DNA from: Methylomonas sp. LW13
GTDB lineage: Bacteria; Pseudomonadota; Gammaproteobacteria; Methylococcales; Methylomonadaceae
Assembly: GCF_016865255.1 (NCBI RefSeq)
Contig: NZ_CP033381.1
Location: forward strand, 124,001 to 188,000
Reading direction: 5' to 3'
DNA length: 64,000 nt
Each line of letters opens with the position of its first letter. The stretch's first letter is position 1. The position numbers and the translations under genes were made by a program. The notes under the pieces were generated by a model that was not told the origin of the DNA, did no database searches, and saw only the letters and a list, made by a program, of their open reading frames with translations. Shown here piece after piece: positions 39,191-48,965 of this stretch.

Positions 39191-40695
39191 GTTTGTGCTC
39201 CTTTAGATTGAGCCGCGCTGCTCAGGAGGCCGGCTTCGGCCATGCTGACGGCGCGGAACACCGCGCGGCCTTTGTTCATTGTTTCATCCCATTCGTTGCG
39301 CGGCACGGAATCGTAAACGATGCCGGCGCCGGCTTGAATGTGTAAGGTTTGGTCTTTGATGATGGCGGTGCGGATCGCGATCGCGGTATCCAGATTGCCG
39401 GACCAGGAGATGTAACCCACCGCGCCGGAATAAATCCCGCGCTTGACCGGCTCCAGTTCGTCGATGATTTCCATGGCCCGGATTTTCGGCGCGCCGCTGA
39501 CGGTGCCGGCCGGGAAGGTGGCCGCCAACACGTCGAAGGCATTTTTACCTTCCTGCAATTCGCCGGTGACGTTGGAAACGATGTGCATCACGTGCGAATA
39601 GCGCTCCACGATCATTTTGTCGGTGAGTTTGACGCTACCGATTTTGGCGACTCGTCCGGTGTCGTTGCGGCCCAGGTCGATTAGCATCAAATGCTCGGCG
39701 ATTTCTTTCGGATCGGCGAGCAGTTCCTTTTCCAGTTCCAGATCCTGCTCGTGGGTTTCGCCGCGTTTGCGGGTGCCGGCGATTGGTCGCACCGTCACTT
39801 CGTTGTCTTCCAGCCGCACCAGGATTTCAGGCGACGAGCCCACTACATATAGATCGTCCAGGTTCATGAAAAACATATACGGCGACGGATTCAGGCACCG
39901 CAAAGCCCGATACAAATCCAGCGGCGCGGCTTCAAACGGAATCGACATGCGCTGCGATAATACCACCTGCATACAGTCGCCGTCGGTGATGTATTGCTTG
40001 GCTTTTCGCACTGCATCTTCGTAGCCTTGTTGGGTAAAACCGGAGACAAAATCGTGTTCGTGCACGTGCTTAACGGCAGGATGCGCTTGCGGATTGGCTT
40101 GCAATTCACGCAGCTTCACCACCAGTTCGTCGAGTCTGGCTTTGGCGTTTTCGTAGGCATTGGTTTGCGATGGATCTGCGTGGGTCAGCAACAGCATTTT
40201 GCCGGACAGGTTGTCGAATACCAGCAGGTCTTGCGACACCATCAACAAAATGTCCGGCGCGCCGATAGGGTCCGGCTTGCCGCTGGGCTTTAAACGCGGC
40301 TCGATATAGCCGATGGTTTCATACCCGAAATAACCGACCAGGCCGCCGTTGAAGCGCGGTAATCCCGGTACGTCCGGCACCTTGTAGTTTTGCCGAAATT
40401 CTTCTATCCATTCCAGCGGTTGAGCGTGCTCAAAAACTTGGGTGTCCTGGCCGTCTTTTTCGACCGTGATGCGGTGGCCGCTGATTTTGATACGGGTTTT
40501 GCAAGGCAAGCCGATGATCGAATACCGTCCCCACTGCTCGCCGCCGTGTACGGACTCAAACAAATAGGAATAAGGGCCGTCGGCCAGCTTTAAGTAAGCA
40601 CTGAGCGGCGTGTCCAGATCGGCCAGCACTTCGCGGCAGATCGGGATGCGGTTGTAGCCTTGTTGGGCGTATGCGGTAAATTCGGCGGGTGTCAT
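39187..40695 (-). CDS. trpE: Anthranilate synthase component I
   Basis: 502 residues from the ATG at 40695 ([15 protein letters not shown]). An in-frame extension to 40857 has no protein-like character. Conserved chorismate-site blocks are present: [38 protein letters not shown] [20 protein letters not shown], and [17 protein letters not shown]. The N-terminal [17 protein letters not shown] region carries the tryptophan feedback site. It is coupled to trpG. Confidence 0.95.
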
Positions 40696-40880
40696 TATTA
40701 TTCTCTTGAAGCAACCGGTTGTGCGACTCGCGATTGTAACGCACAACGCGCCCAGCAGCGACCCGCGCGGCTGAAAACTGAGCCTACTGCGAAATTGTAA
40801 ACTGCTTGGACGTCCAAAATTAAACTGGCTGCACGTTGACAGCCTTATATTTTGCACCTCTATCTATCGGGCTGATAAAA

Positions 40881-41069
40881 ATGGAGTTGTTACAGCGTGA
40901 CATTGAGGCGCTGGAGCAGGAAAGGCATCAGCGTTTGGGACAAGACGCGGCAGCAGCTGATCAAGGGCCTTCGGCAGCTGATAGCCCTGTCGGCAAGGTT
41001 AAAACATTGGCGGTGAATAAAGAGTTTGGCGAATCCATGCGCATTTCGGGTATTGCACTTCGGTTTTGA
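40881..41069 (+). CDS. Doubtful small ORF
   Basis: 62 residues starting MELLQRDIEALEQERHQRLG, with a charged coiled-coil-like beginning, in the otherwise empty stretch 40696-41152. There is no ribosome binding site and no recognisable family. The stretch also contains the trpE promoter region. It may be a chance frame. Confidence 0.25.
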   Translation: MELLQRDIEALEQERHQRLGQDAAAADQGPSAADSPVGKVKTLAVNKEFGESMRISGIALRF

Positions 41070-41152
41070 ATCTGCAGTTTGTGCCGAGCCATGCAAGGCG
41101 CAACGGTCGCGAACGATGCGCCTGTCGGCAGCATCCTATAGATCAGCGCACG

Positions 41153-41683
41153 TTATTGCGCCTTACGGACTATTTCGTTTCCAGCCTTTGACAAAGCCGC
41201 ACCTGAAGAATCTGACCAATTTTTAGCGGCTTCCCCAATATAGGACATCCCATATTTAATCAAACTTCGTTTAGTTGTAGCTAAAATTTTATTAGCCCAT
41301 TTTCTAAATTGTTCAGGTTTTTCAATCAATTCGCCGTTTTCACCATAATACTTTTCATTGAAATAAATTCGTCCTCGGCGAAGAACATCCCCATTAAAAA
41401 AACATCCATCAAATTCAATTACAGGTGATCGCAATTCATCGACTGTCCAATAACCTTGAGCAGCCACATATTTCATGTGAACATACTCAAAGTCGTCAAG
41501 TCGAAGAATATAAAAACTAAGCCATTGTCGCCCATCTTCAACGAAATTGAGGCTATCTAGTTTTTCAGGTACTGATGTATTAGATCGATTACGGATTACG
41601 ACCAAAGGCTCAATATTTTGCAGCTTATCTTCAAGCAAAACTATGTCATTTGGCATTAAAAAATAATTAACTTGTTTGCCCAT
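41153..41683 (-). CDS. Putative immunity protein for the RHS toxin
   Basis: 176 residues, soluble, no signal peptide, no family recognised. It begins 5 nt after the RHS stop codon and is AT-rich like the RHS 3' end. Position immediately after the variable toxin tip is the normal place of the cognate immunity gene, which is the only basis for the call. The N-terminal half, with FYILRLDDFEYVHMKYVAA, resembles Imm11/DUF1629-type immunity proteins in pattern, but this is weak. Confidence 0.6.
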   Translation of the reverse strand: MGKQVNYFLMPNDIVLLEDKLQNIEPLVVIRNRSNTSVPEKLDSLNFVEDGRQWLSFYILRLDDFEYVHMKYVAAQGYWTVDELRSPVIEFDGCFFNGDVLRRGRIYFNEKYYGENGELIEKPEQFRKWANKILATTKRSLIKYGMSYIGEAAKNWSDSSGAALSKAGNEIVRKAQ

Positions 41684-41688
41684 GGTCT

Positions 41689-44600
41689 TTATTTGTTATA
41701 GGGAATAAATGATGGTCTGGTTCCCGTTGCCGCTTCAATATCATCTAAAGCAGTAATTTCACGCGACACAGGGTTCCCCCTTACAGTTTCTTTACCTACC
41801 TGATACATTTCCGTCACATTGTTTTCAGCATCCCTAGCAACGAGATCGACATAGCGATAGCTTTTATCCCCATCTGGAGTTTCAACTTTATATTCTTGTT
41901 GTGCTTTAAGGCCGCGTGATTCTATATCATTAGCTTTTTCTGCAACCTTTGATTGGTGTGCAAGACCACCTTTCTTGCCAAAGGGGTTGGGACAGGCTTT
42001 AACTGCAGCCTCAACAACGGCCTTAGCCCCATTAACACATGCAGATGGGTGTGTTATGCATTCAAGTGCGGCTAATACTATTCTTGGATTCTCACCGGTT
42101 GGGTCAACCAGATTCAGCGGGTTATTTAAAACATAGGTGTAGGTATTAATGCCCCCCGCCAACCCAATCGGATCGGATTGCAGGTAGCGCCCGAGGTTAG
42201 GATCGTAGAAACGGGCGATATTGTAATGCAGACCGGTTTCTTCATCGTAGTATTGACCGGGGAAACGCAGGTTCTGGGTGATGAAGGCCGTGGTCGGCGT
42301 GGCCTTGCCGAACGGATCGAAATCTGCCGCCCAACTGATGTTGCCCGTGCGGTCCGTGGTTTTTTGGGGCGTGCCCAACCGGTCGTTGTGGTAATAATGG
42401 ATAGGCCAGGGTGTCTGGTTTGGATCCGAGTCCACGTCATAGTTGATCCGCGCCAGTGGCTCGCCTTCCAGGTAAACGTAGCTGTGCGAGAAGGATGTGC
42501 CTCCCCACTTGGTTTCATCCAGCAGCGTTCCGCTCAGCACGTCATAATCAAACGCGACGTTACCGCTGTTTGTCAGTTTCATGCTGCGATAGCCGAAGGC
42601 GTCGTACTTATTAGCCTGAACCGAGACTAGGCTTCCGCCCACCTCATCCTTGATGGCCGTGACCAAATGGTCGGTGGCCTGGTAAAAATGCCGGCTGCCT
42701 TTCTGGCTCGCGTCGCCGTTCGCGTCGTACTGGTAGCTGGCCTGCTGCGCGCCCGTGAGCGCCAGCAGTTTCTGGCTGCCGAGGTCGTAGGTATACGAGG
42801 TCTGTGCGCCATTCCGTTCGCTGCTCAGACGGTTGCCTACATCGTCATAGCTAAACGCATGGGTGTTCACGCCGGTGGTACTGGACAGCCGGTCCAGCGG
42901 GTCGTAACCGAAATTTCGATGACGCCCCGAGGAGCTTAATTCGTCGGCCACATTGTCGAGGTTACCGTTCAAGTCATAGCCATAGGTGGCGGCCATGACG
43001 CCCGGCACGGTGCGCCCGGTTTCCCGGTAGTCTAAGTCGTAGCGACGGCTGATCTGTTTGCCATTGCCGTAGGTGAGCGATTTGACCGGGCCGAACGGCA
43101 GATGGGTGATGTGAGTTGCTAGCGGTGTTGTTATGTCGTAGACCCAGCTAACGGTACCATCATCCCAGTCGTGCAGCGATACCGAGTCGACTTGGCCGGC
43201 CGCATCAAAGCCATAAAGAACTTCACGGTATCCCGAATGCGATATTTTTTCTACCTTGCCATCGGCGTCGTAGGCATAGTAAATAAAGTTATCGTAGGTA
43301 TGCGGCAAACCCTTGGCGGTGATGGATGTCAACCGTCCTGCCCGGTCGTACTTGAGAGTCCGGTTACCGTTGAAGCCCGAACGCAAGGCGCGCGACAGCT
43401 TGCCCAGGTTGCCGTTTTCGTCGTAATAAAACTGCGCGCCGCCATCGCCACTTTTAATCCGATTCAGCGCATCGTAGGTATATGTGACCGACACATTGGC
43501 CGCATCCGTTTTACCGATCCGGTTACCGGCGCTGTCGTAGCCGTATTGAGTAATCCCGGTATTGGGACTGTCCAGTTGCATCAGGTCGCCGAGGCCGTTG
43601 TAGCTGTAGACGGTGTCGTGGTTGTTGGCATCGGTGACTTGGGTGAGGCGGTCTTGGCCGTCGTAGCGATAGTCGGTCAAGCCGGCGAGAGCATTGGTGC
43701 TGCGGATCAGCCGGTTCAGGCTGTCGTATTGGTGCTGGGTGGCATGGCCGTTAGCGTCCGTGACCTGGGTCAGGTTGCCGTTGGCGTCGTATTCGTAGCG
43801 TGTGGTCTGGTTGTAGGCGCCAATGTCTTGGGCCAGGCGGTTTAAGGCGTCGTAGACGCGACTGCGGGTTTTAACCACTGCGCCGCTGTTATCGAGAATT
43901 TCCTCTTTGGTGCGGTTCCCCATAGCGTCCAGCGTGTAATGAATCTTGCCACCCAGGGCGTCGGTGATGTCGGTCAGGCGGTGCGCAGCGTCGTAGGTAA
44001 ACGTATGGGTGACACCGGCTGCCGAGGTAGTTTGAGTCAGGTTGCCGGCTTTGTCGTAGGCGTAGGCGGTGGTGTTGCCGTCGACGGTTTTTTGGGTCAG
44101 GCGGCCGCGGGCGTCGTAAGCAAAGCCAATCACCAAGCCGTTAGGATCGGTCAGGCTGAGCAGGCGGCCGTTAGCGTCGTAGGCGGTAAAGGTGGTGGTG
44201 TGGCCCAGGGCATTGGTGATTTTCCACAGGTCGCCGGGTTTGTGGTTGGCAGTATTGTCGGCGTAGTAGCTATAGGTGGTGATGTCGTTAACATCGGTAC
44301 GCGGGCCATTTGCGCTTAGCACTTGGCCGAGGATGTTGTAGGTGTAGGCCCATGTGCGGCTTTGCTGGGTCGCGGTATCGGTGACGGTTCTACTCAGCAG
44401 GTTGCCGCCCGCGTCGTAATTGAAGGCGGTGCGCCGGCCGGCCTCGTCGATTTGGGTGGGCAGGTGGTAGTTGGCGTGCCACTGGGTACTGCGTTTGCGT
44501 TCGATGCTGTTCGGCGCCGGCGTGTAAGCACTGAGGTTGGCCGGGCAACTCGAACTGGGCGCCAGGCCTTCCACCCGGACGGTTTCCAGGTTGCGGCTCA

Positions 44601-46014
44601 GGTCGTAGGCATAGCAGCTGAGGTTGCCGTTGAAGTCGGTGCGGCTGGCGAGGTTGCCGTTGGCGTCGTAACTTTGGTTACTGGCCGCAGAGGTGCAGCC
44701 GGCACCAGATGGTTGATCTTGGCCGGCACTTTTGACAACTCCTAGTACTGATTTAAATCTGTCGGAGTACTCACTACCCAATGGGTTGGTAACTGACACG
44801 CTGTCGGTATTATAACTCAGCTGGTATTTCTCAACTCCACCCGCATGTTCAGTCGAAACCGCTTTCCCTTCAGCATTGTATCGATACGTCGCATAGCGCG
44901 TTCCAAATTCATCTATGATTCCGGTCAGCGCATTTTGCAGGTTAGTATTACTGGTGTAAACGGGTTCATTGTATAGGTATTGGCGAGATGAACCGTCCGG
45001 GTTAGTAACTGCAATCAAATTGCCAGTGGTATCGTAGGCGTACTGGGTCACATTGCCAACTGGATCGGTCATGCTGACCATACGACCATTCACATCGTAG
45101 GTAAAACTCAGGTTACGCTCAAAGCTATCCTGAACATTAATGAGCAATCCTGGAGTTGGCGCTATGGTCAGAGGAGTGTCGTCTACGCTATAGCTCAGCG
45201 TTTGCATAAGGCCGTTTGCGTATTCTATGCTGATTAGCTTGCCCACTGCATCGTATATTTCCACAGCATTGGTGTTCACGTCGGTGTATTGCCATCCGGT
45301 TAGTGAGCCAGTGGTGTTGGTCAATTGTAGAAGTTTGTCTTTAACGTCCGCATCGGCTTGCCAAGCACCCAATTTAAAGGTAAAGGTCGTAATTTCCCCA
45401 GTGTTACGCTGTACTGCAGCTTGATTTACTTCTTTAGACGTGATGAATCGTTGAAAATTGTGCAGCCAATTTTTACCGGATGTATCGATTATGGAATTCG
45501 AAATACTACTATACAGACGGCTAAACATCAGCGGAGAATCCCCGACTTTTTGGTAGTCTATCTCCTCTTGAATCTTATTGCCAAGTGCTTGATTGATTGG
45601 GTTGCCAACGGAACATTGATCTGGTTTAAGTTTATTCTTGCTGCTTGAGCATTTACCCATAACTAGCGTTTGGCCAAACGGGCAAGATGCACCACTATTC
45701 AGACAGTAGTAGAAATCATGATGAGTTATTATGAGATCTGCCCCAGAATTCAGATAAGTCCAATAATAACGGATCTGAAACGGGCCATTACAATATGCTA
45801 TCGGCCCATTTGGTACGTAATTATTACAATATTGCCCATACTCTATCCTGCATGCATTATCTGCTTCAGTATAAGTGAAGAAGTATTGGGGCATATACTG
45901 GTGGTTTTCTTGAGAAAACGCCGACTGACTAACTAGAATTGAAAATATTATTATTGTCCATAATCTATAATAAATATTTGAAATATTCTGAAAAATTAAA
46001 TTTAGATTCGTCAT
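41689..46014 (-). CDS. Sec-exported RHS-repeat protein with C-terminal nuclease-like toxin
   Basis: 1441 residues. A signal peptide-like N-terminus (LWTIIIFSILVSQSAFSQ) is followed by a Cys-rich region, then a DUF6531-type start (CSVGNPINQALGNKIQEE). About 1000 residues of YD repeats (patterns such as YDANGNLTQVTDANGH) follow. The core-associated domain ends RFYDPNLGRYLQSDPIGLAG...YVLNNPLNLVDPTG. The last 110 residues differ in style and begin near NPFGKKGGLAHQSK; RYVDLVARD and QVGKETVRG resemble a PD-(D/E)XK-type nuclease core (inference). RHS shells enclose and release such toxins. A putative immunity gene follows. No VgrG or PAAR gene is nearby. Confidence 0.85.
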   Translation of the reverse strand: MTNLNLIFQNISNIYYRLWTIIIFSILVSQSAFSQENHQYMPQYFFTYTEADNACRIEYGQYCNNYVPNGPIAYCNGPFQIRYYWTYLNSGADLIITHHDFYYCLNSGASCPFGQTLVMGKCSSSKNKLKPDQCSVGNPINQALGNKIQEEIDYQKVGDSPLMFSRLYSSISNSIIDTSGKNWLHNFQRFITSKEVNQAAVQRNTGEITTFTFKLGAWQADADVKDKLLQLTNTTGSLTGWQYTDVNTNAVEIYDAVGKLISIEYANGLMQTLSYSVDDTPLTIAPTPGLLINVQDSFERNLSFTYDVNGRMVSMTDPVGNVTQYAYDTTGNLIAVTNPDGSSRQYLYNEPVYTSNTNLQNALTGIIDEFGTRYATYRYNAEGKAVSTEHAGGVEKYQLSYNTDSVSVTNPLGSEYSDRFKSVLGVVKSAGQDQPSGAGCTSAASNQSYDANGNLASRTDFNGNLSCYAYDLSRNLETVRVEGLAPSSSCPANLSAYTPAPNSIERKRSTQWHANYHLPTQIDEAGRRTAFNYDAGGNLLSRTVTDTATQQSRTWAYTYNILGQVLSANGPRTDVNDITTYSYYADNTANHKPGDLWKITNALGHTTTFTAYDANGRLLSLTDPNGLVIGFAYDARGRLTQKTVDGNTTAYAYDKAGNLTQTTSAAGVTHTFTYDAAHRLTDITDALGGKIHYTLDAMGNRTKEEILDNSGAVVKTRSRVYDALNRLAQDIGAYNQTTRYEYDANGNLTQVTDANGHATQHQYDSLNRLIRSTNALAGLTDYRYDGQDRLTQVTDANNHDTVYSYNGLGDLMQLDSPNTGITQYGYDSAGNRIGKTDAANVSVTYTYDALNRIKSGDGGAQFYYDENGNLGKLSRALRSGFNGNRTLKYDRAGRLTSITAKGLPHTYDNFIYYAYDADGKVEKISHSGYREVLYGFDAAGQVDSVSLHDWDDGTVSWVYDITTPLATHITHLPFGPVKSLTYGNGKQISRRYDLDYRETGRTVPGVMAATYGYDLNGNLDNVADELSSSGRHRNFGYDPLDRLSSTTGVNTHAFSYDDVGNRLSSERNGAQTSYTYDLGSQKLLALTGAQQASYQYDANGDASQKGSRHFYQATDHLVTAIKDEVGGSLVSVQANKYDAFGYRSMKLTNSGNVAFDYDVLSGTLLDETKWGGTSFSHSYVYLEGEPLARINYDVDSDPNQTPWPIHYYHNDRLGTPQKTTDRTGNISWAADFDPFGKATPTTAFITQNLRFPGQYYDEETGLHYNIARFYDPNLGRYLQSDPIGLAGGINTYTYVLNNPLNLVDPTGENPRIVLAALECITHPSACVNGAKAVVEAAVKACPNPFGKKGGLAHQSKVAEKANDIESRGLKAQQEYKVETPDGDKSYRYVDLVARDAENNVTEMYQVGKETVRGNPVSREITALDDIEAATGTRPSFIPYNK

Positions 46015-46158
46015 ATAATTTAATGCTTAAGGAATCTCTGAAAAACAACCGTTTTAGCAGAAGTCAGTTATAAAATGATTCAAAAACTTTAATATCTCCC
46101 TGATTTTGATTAAAACATCGGTTTTTTTCGAAAAACTCCCCGGTATCTGGACCTGTTT

Positions 46159-46485
46159 TCAAATAGCGGACGCAATAAGGCTACGACGTTCGTAAGCATC
46201 AGCGCGCAGCACATTGGCAATGGCCGTTAAAAAAGTTAACCGGGCGGCGTTTTTCGCCAAGCCGCGATAGCAATTTTTGGCGTAACCAAAGCGGATTTTA
46301 ATGTCCCGAAATACGTGTTCGACTTTGGCGCGGCGACTGGCTAGTTCGTGTACGGCCTGGTACAGGAAATGGGCCTGTTCGCTGTCGTCCTTCGTGAGCT
46401 TGGCCGGTTTGCCCGGACGCACCGCGTATGGCGCAAATAACCAAAGGGCATTGCGGCGAATGAATGAATCAAACGTACGGCGCAA
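46159..46485 (-). pseudogene. IS5-family transposase remnant
   Basis: 108 codons. The tail RAKVEHVFRDIKIRFGYAKN and CYRGLAKNAARLTFLTAIAN is the C-terminal DDE region of IS5-type transposases (the block RAKVEHPFRVIKRQFGY in relatives) and carries the final catalytic Glu. The N-terminal two thirds are missing and the part before it (PGKPAKLTKDDSEQA) looks internally deleted. GGAATCTCTGAAAAAC at 46030-46045 may be the surviving IS end. It lies beside the RHS gene. Confidence 0.7.
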
Positions 46486-46965
46486 TACGGCTTCGCCTAT
46501 TCTCGCCTTACTTATTACACCTTATAAAGGTGCGACTCGCCTGCCTTCTTCTAAAATATCGCCCATTTTTTATCCATGACAAAAGCCAAGTGGCATATGT
46601 CACTGGCAATATTTTGTTGTGTTTTCTGCCGGATGTCAGGCCAAGTCCAGACAACAGCCCTGGTACCTTGGCCGTTTTAGGAAGCAGAATATCCAGTCCC
46701 AATTATCTTTTGTCAACTGAGTATAAATGTAAAGGAGTTGCTTAAAAGAAAGAGCATGTTTGTTAATGTTCATTTTGTGACCGAATCTACACCTAATTGG
46801 ATCAGTGCTTCAGCTAGCCCAACAAACAATAAAAAACATCGATAACCGTTCTAAAAGCTTACCAAAAATAAAGTAGCTAATTGACTAACGGGTAAAACCG
46901 GCTATACAAGGGAGAATCAATGCGCAAGTGGATGCAATTACGCGCCTGCCGAATCCGTGTGATTC
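46486..46965. other. Non-coding stretch between transposase remnant and mmoR
   Basis: No convincing gene is seen. Fragments near 46500-46570 may be decayed IS sequence. The mmoR 3' end is at 46966 and no clear hairpin terminator was found next to it. Confidence 0.35.
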
Positions 46966-48753
46966 TTAGCCGACTTTGGAATGCTCCCGCCAGTCGATTT
47001 TATCCAGCCCAAAACGTTCGATTTTTCGGTACAGCGTGGTGCGAGTTATGCCTAAGTTTTTCGCCGCCAAGGAAATATTGCCCGCGCATTCCCGCAGGCT
47101 GGCTTTGATGCCGTGCAACTCCCAGTCTTCCAGGGTCATGGATCGGCCTTTAGCCACCGATATTGGATAAGTCAGCGTGTTGTCCAAAGCGTTATTGTCG
47201 TTCCCCGGCAGCACTTTACCCAGCTCTTCGACAAAATCCAGCGGCAAATCCTCGCGGGTAATCAGCGTGTCGCCGGCGGTGTATAGCGTTGCTCTGATGA
47301 CGTTGATCAACTGGCGAATATTGCCTGGCCACGGGTGTTGCTCGATCAAGGCAATGACGCTGGGGCAAATACTGATTGCCTGCGGATTGGGCAGATTAGC
47401 CAGTTCGCGCTGCAAGATGTGGTGAATGATGCCGAGTTTGTCTTCGCGCTCGCGCAAGGGCGGCAGATGAATTTGCGCGCCGTTCAAACGGTAATACAAA
47501 TCGCGGCGGAAGCGGCCGGCTTCGACGGCTTCCAACAAGGGTACGTTGGTGGCGGCGACGATTTGCACATCCACCTTGATCGGTTTGCTGCCGCCGACGG
47601 GCGTGAACTCCGAGGTTTCCAGAACTCGTAACAGCGTGGACTGCAAATCCAGGCTCATATCGCCGATTTCATCCAGAAACAGAATACCTTTGTCCGCTAA
47701 CAGAAATTTCCCCGGTTTGCCGGCACTGCGCGCGCCGGTAAAACTGCCGGCTTCGTAACCGAACAGCTCGCTTTCGATCAAGTCATGCGGAATCGATGCG
47801 CAGTTGATCGCGATCAAAGGCTGATTTTTCCGCGGTCCGGCGTGTTTCAGCAGATTGACGAAATGATCCTTGCCCACGCCCGATTCGCCGGTAATCAGCA
47901 TCGGAATCTTATGGTTTTGCAGCTTCACGGCCTTATCTACCAAGGCGGTCAATTGCTCTGACATTGCCGATTCGTATTGGCTGGGCGGCCTTTTGGCGGG
48001 TTTGAACGGGATTCTTTCCAACACCCGCGCTTGCGCAACCGGACTCTGGGTTAAGGGCAGATTGGTATTTAATAGTACGCATAACAAATGCAAGAATGCG
48101 AACAAGGAGTTCATGCTTTCCTGTCTATCGCTGATCAAGCCGATCACGGCTTGGACGTTGTCGTCCTCATCCAGCAAAGGGTAACCGACCGTGGTGAAGG
48201 GGTGTAACAGACTGACAAAATGCTCCATGCCCTGAAAGGCAATCGGTTTTTTCAGTTGCGCGGCGGTGCCGATGCCGTTATTACCCAGCACCGCTTCGCT
48301 CCAGCGGCTGTGCTTTTCGTACAAACTCAGCATGAAAGGGCTGGCAAACGGATTTTCGCCTAACACTTGTAACAGGCGCCCGTCGGCATCGGTCAATACC
48401 AGCATGACGCCGGCTTCCTTCAAAAACACGTCGAATTGATGCCCCAAATGCCGGAGCATTTCTGAAATATCGTGAGCGGCGCGGTGGATAAGCGGCTCCG
48501 AATCGGTGGTGAAACGCCAATGATCCCAGCGCGCGTAATTGCCCAATGGCAATTGGTATTCTTCCAGGCAGCGGCGCCAGGATTCCGAGACTTCCGGGCG
48601 TACCCAGTCCGTGTGATCGGGCACGCAACGGCTCTGTGCCATCCAGCGCCAGGCCTGTATCGGGCGGTCAACTTCAAACGCTAGGGAGGTTTTGAACGCG
48701 CAGGCTTCTTTGATGATTTTAACGTTGTGGGGCAAGTGCAAGGCAATATCCAT
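46966..48753 (-). CDS. mmoR: MmoR, sigma-54-dependent activator of the sMMO operon
   Basis: 595 residues. The N-terminal 290 residues form a GAF-like sensory part (LVLTDADGRLLQVLGENPF). The AAA+ domain has Walker A GESGVGKD, a sigma-54 contact loop GSFTGA (GAFTGA in most family members) and Walker B ILFLDEIGDM. A Fis-type helix-turn-helix ends the protein (ISLAAKNLGITRTTLYRKI). The start at 48753 is preceded by GAGGAAAA. It is separated from mmoG by a strong terminator, so it is its own unit. The sigma-54 promoter and palindromes upstream of mmoX are its obvious target. Confidence 0.9.
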   Translation of the reverse strand: MDIALHLPHNVKIIKEACAFKTSLAFEVDRPIQAWRWMAQSRCVPDHTDWVRPEVSESWRRCLEEYQLPLGNYARWDHWRFTTDSEPLIHRAAHDISEMLRHLGHQFDVFLKEAGVMLVLTDADGRLLQVLGENPFASPFMLSLYEKHSRWSEAVLGNNGIGTAAQLKKPIAFQGMEHFVSLLHPFTTVGYPLLDEDDNVQAVIGLISDRQESMNSLFAFLHLLCVLLNTNLPLTQSPVAQARVLERIPFKPAKRPPSQYESAMSEQLTALVDKAVKLQNHKIPMLITGESGVGKDHFVNLLKHAGPRKNQPLIAINCASIPHDLIESELFGYEAGSFTGARSAGKPGKFLLADKGILFLDEIGDMSLDLQSTLLRVLETSEFTPVGGSKPIKVDVQIVAATNVPLLEAVEAGRFRRDLYYRLNGAQIHLPPLREREDKLGIIHHILQRELANLPNPQAISICPSVIALIEQHPWPGNIRQLINVIRATLYTAGDTLITREDLPLDFVEELGKVLPGNDNNALDNTLTYPISVAKGRSMTLEDWELHGIKASLRECAGNISLAAKNLGITRTTLYRKIERFGLDKIDWREHSKVG

Positions 48754-48862
48754 TTTTCCTCTTGTATTTTGGTGCGCCAATTTAGTATCGGCACAAAACA
48801 AAAATATAAAAAACAGAGGTTTAGCTGCTTTTTACGGCGATGTTGTCCAAAATAACAAAATC

Positions 48863-48899
48863 AAAAAAAGAGGCAATGCGACATAACGTCACATTGCCT
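48863..48899 (-). terminator. Rho-independent terminator of the mmo operon
   Basis: On the minus strand, stem AGGCAATG / CATTGCCT with a 13-nt loop is followed by C and seven T. It lies 67 nt after the mmoG stop and before mmoR, so it closes mmoXYBZDC-orf-mmoG. Confidence 0.85.
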
Positions 48900-48965
48900 T
48901 ACTCCATTGCAGAATAATGGATAGCTCTAACTTTCGGAGAGAGGAGGTTGAGGTAGAAATAACAA

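Noticed and set aside
43171-44745. Long plus-strand frames opposite the RHS gene
   Set aside because: They mirror the YD repeats and are repetitive Val/Gly-rich shadows.
41689-46014. Type VI secretion RHS effector
   Set aside because: The protein begins with a Sec-type signal peptide and no VgrG, PAAR or adaptor gene is nearby.
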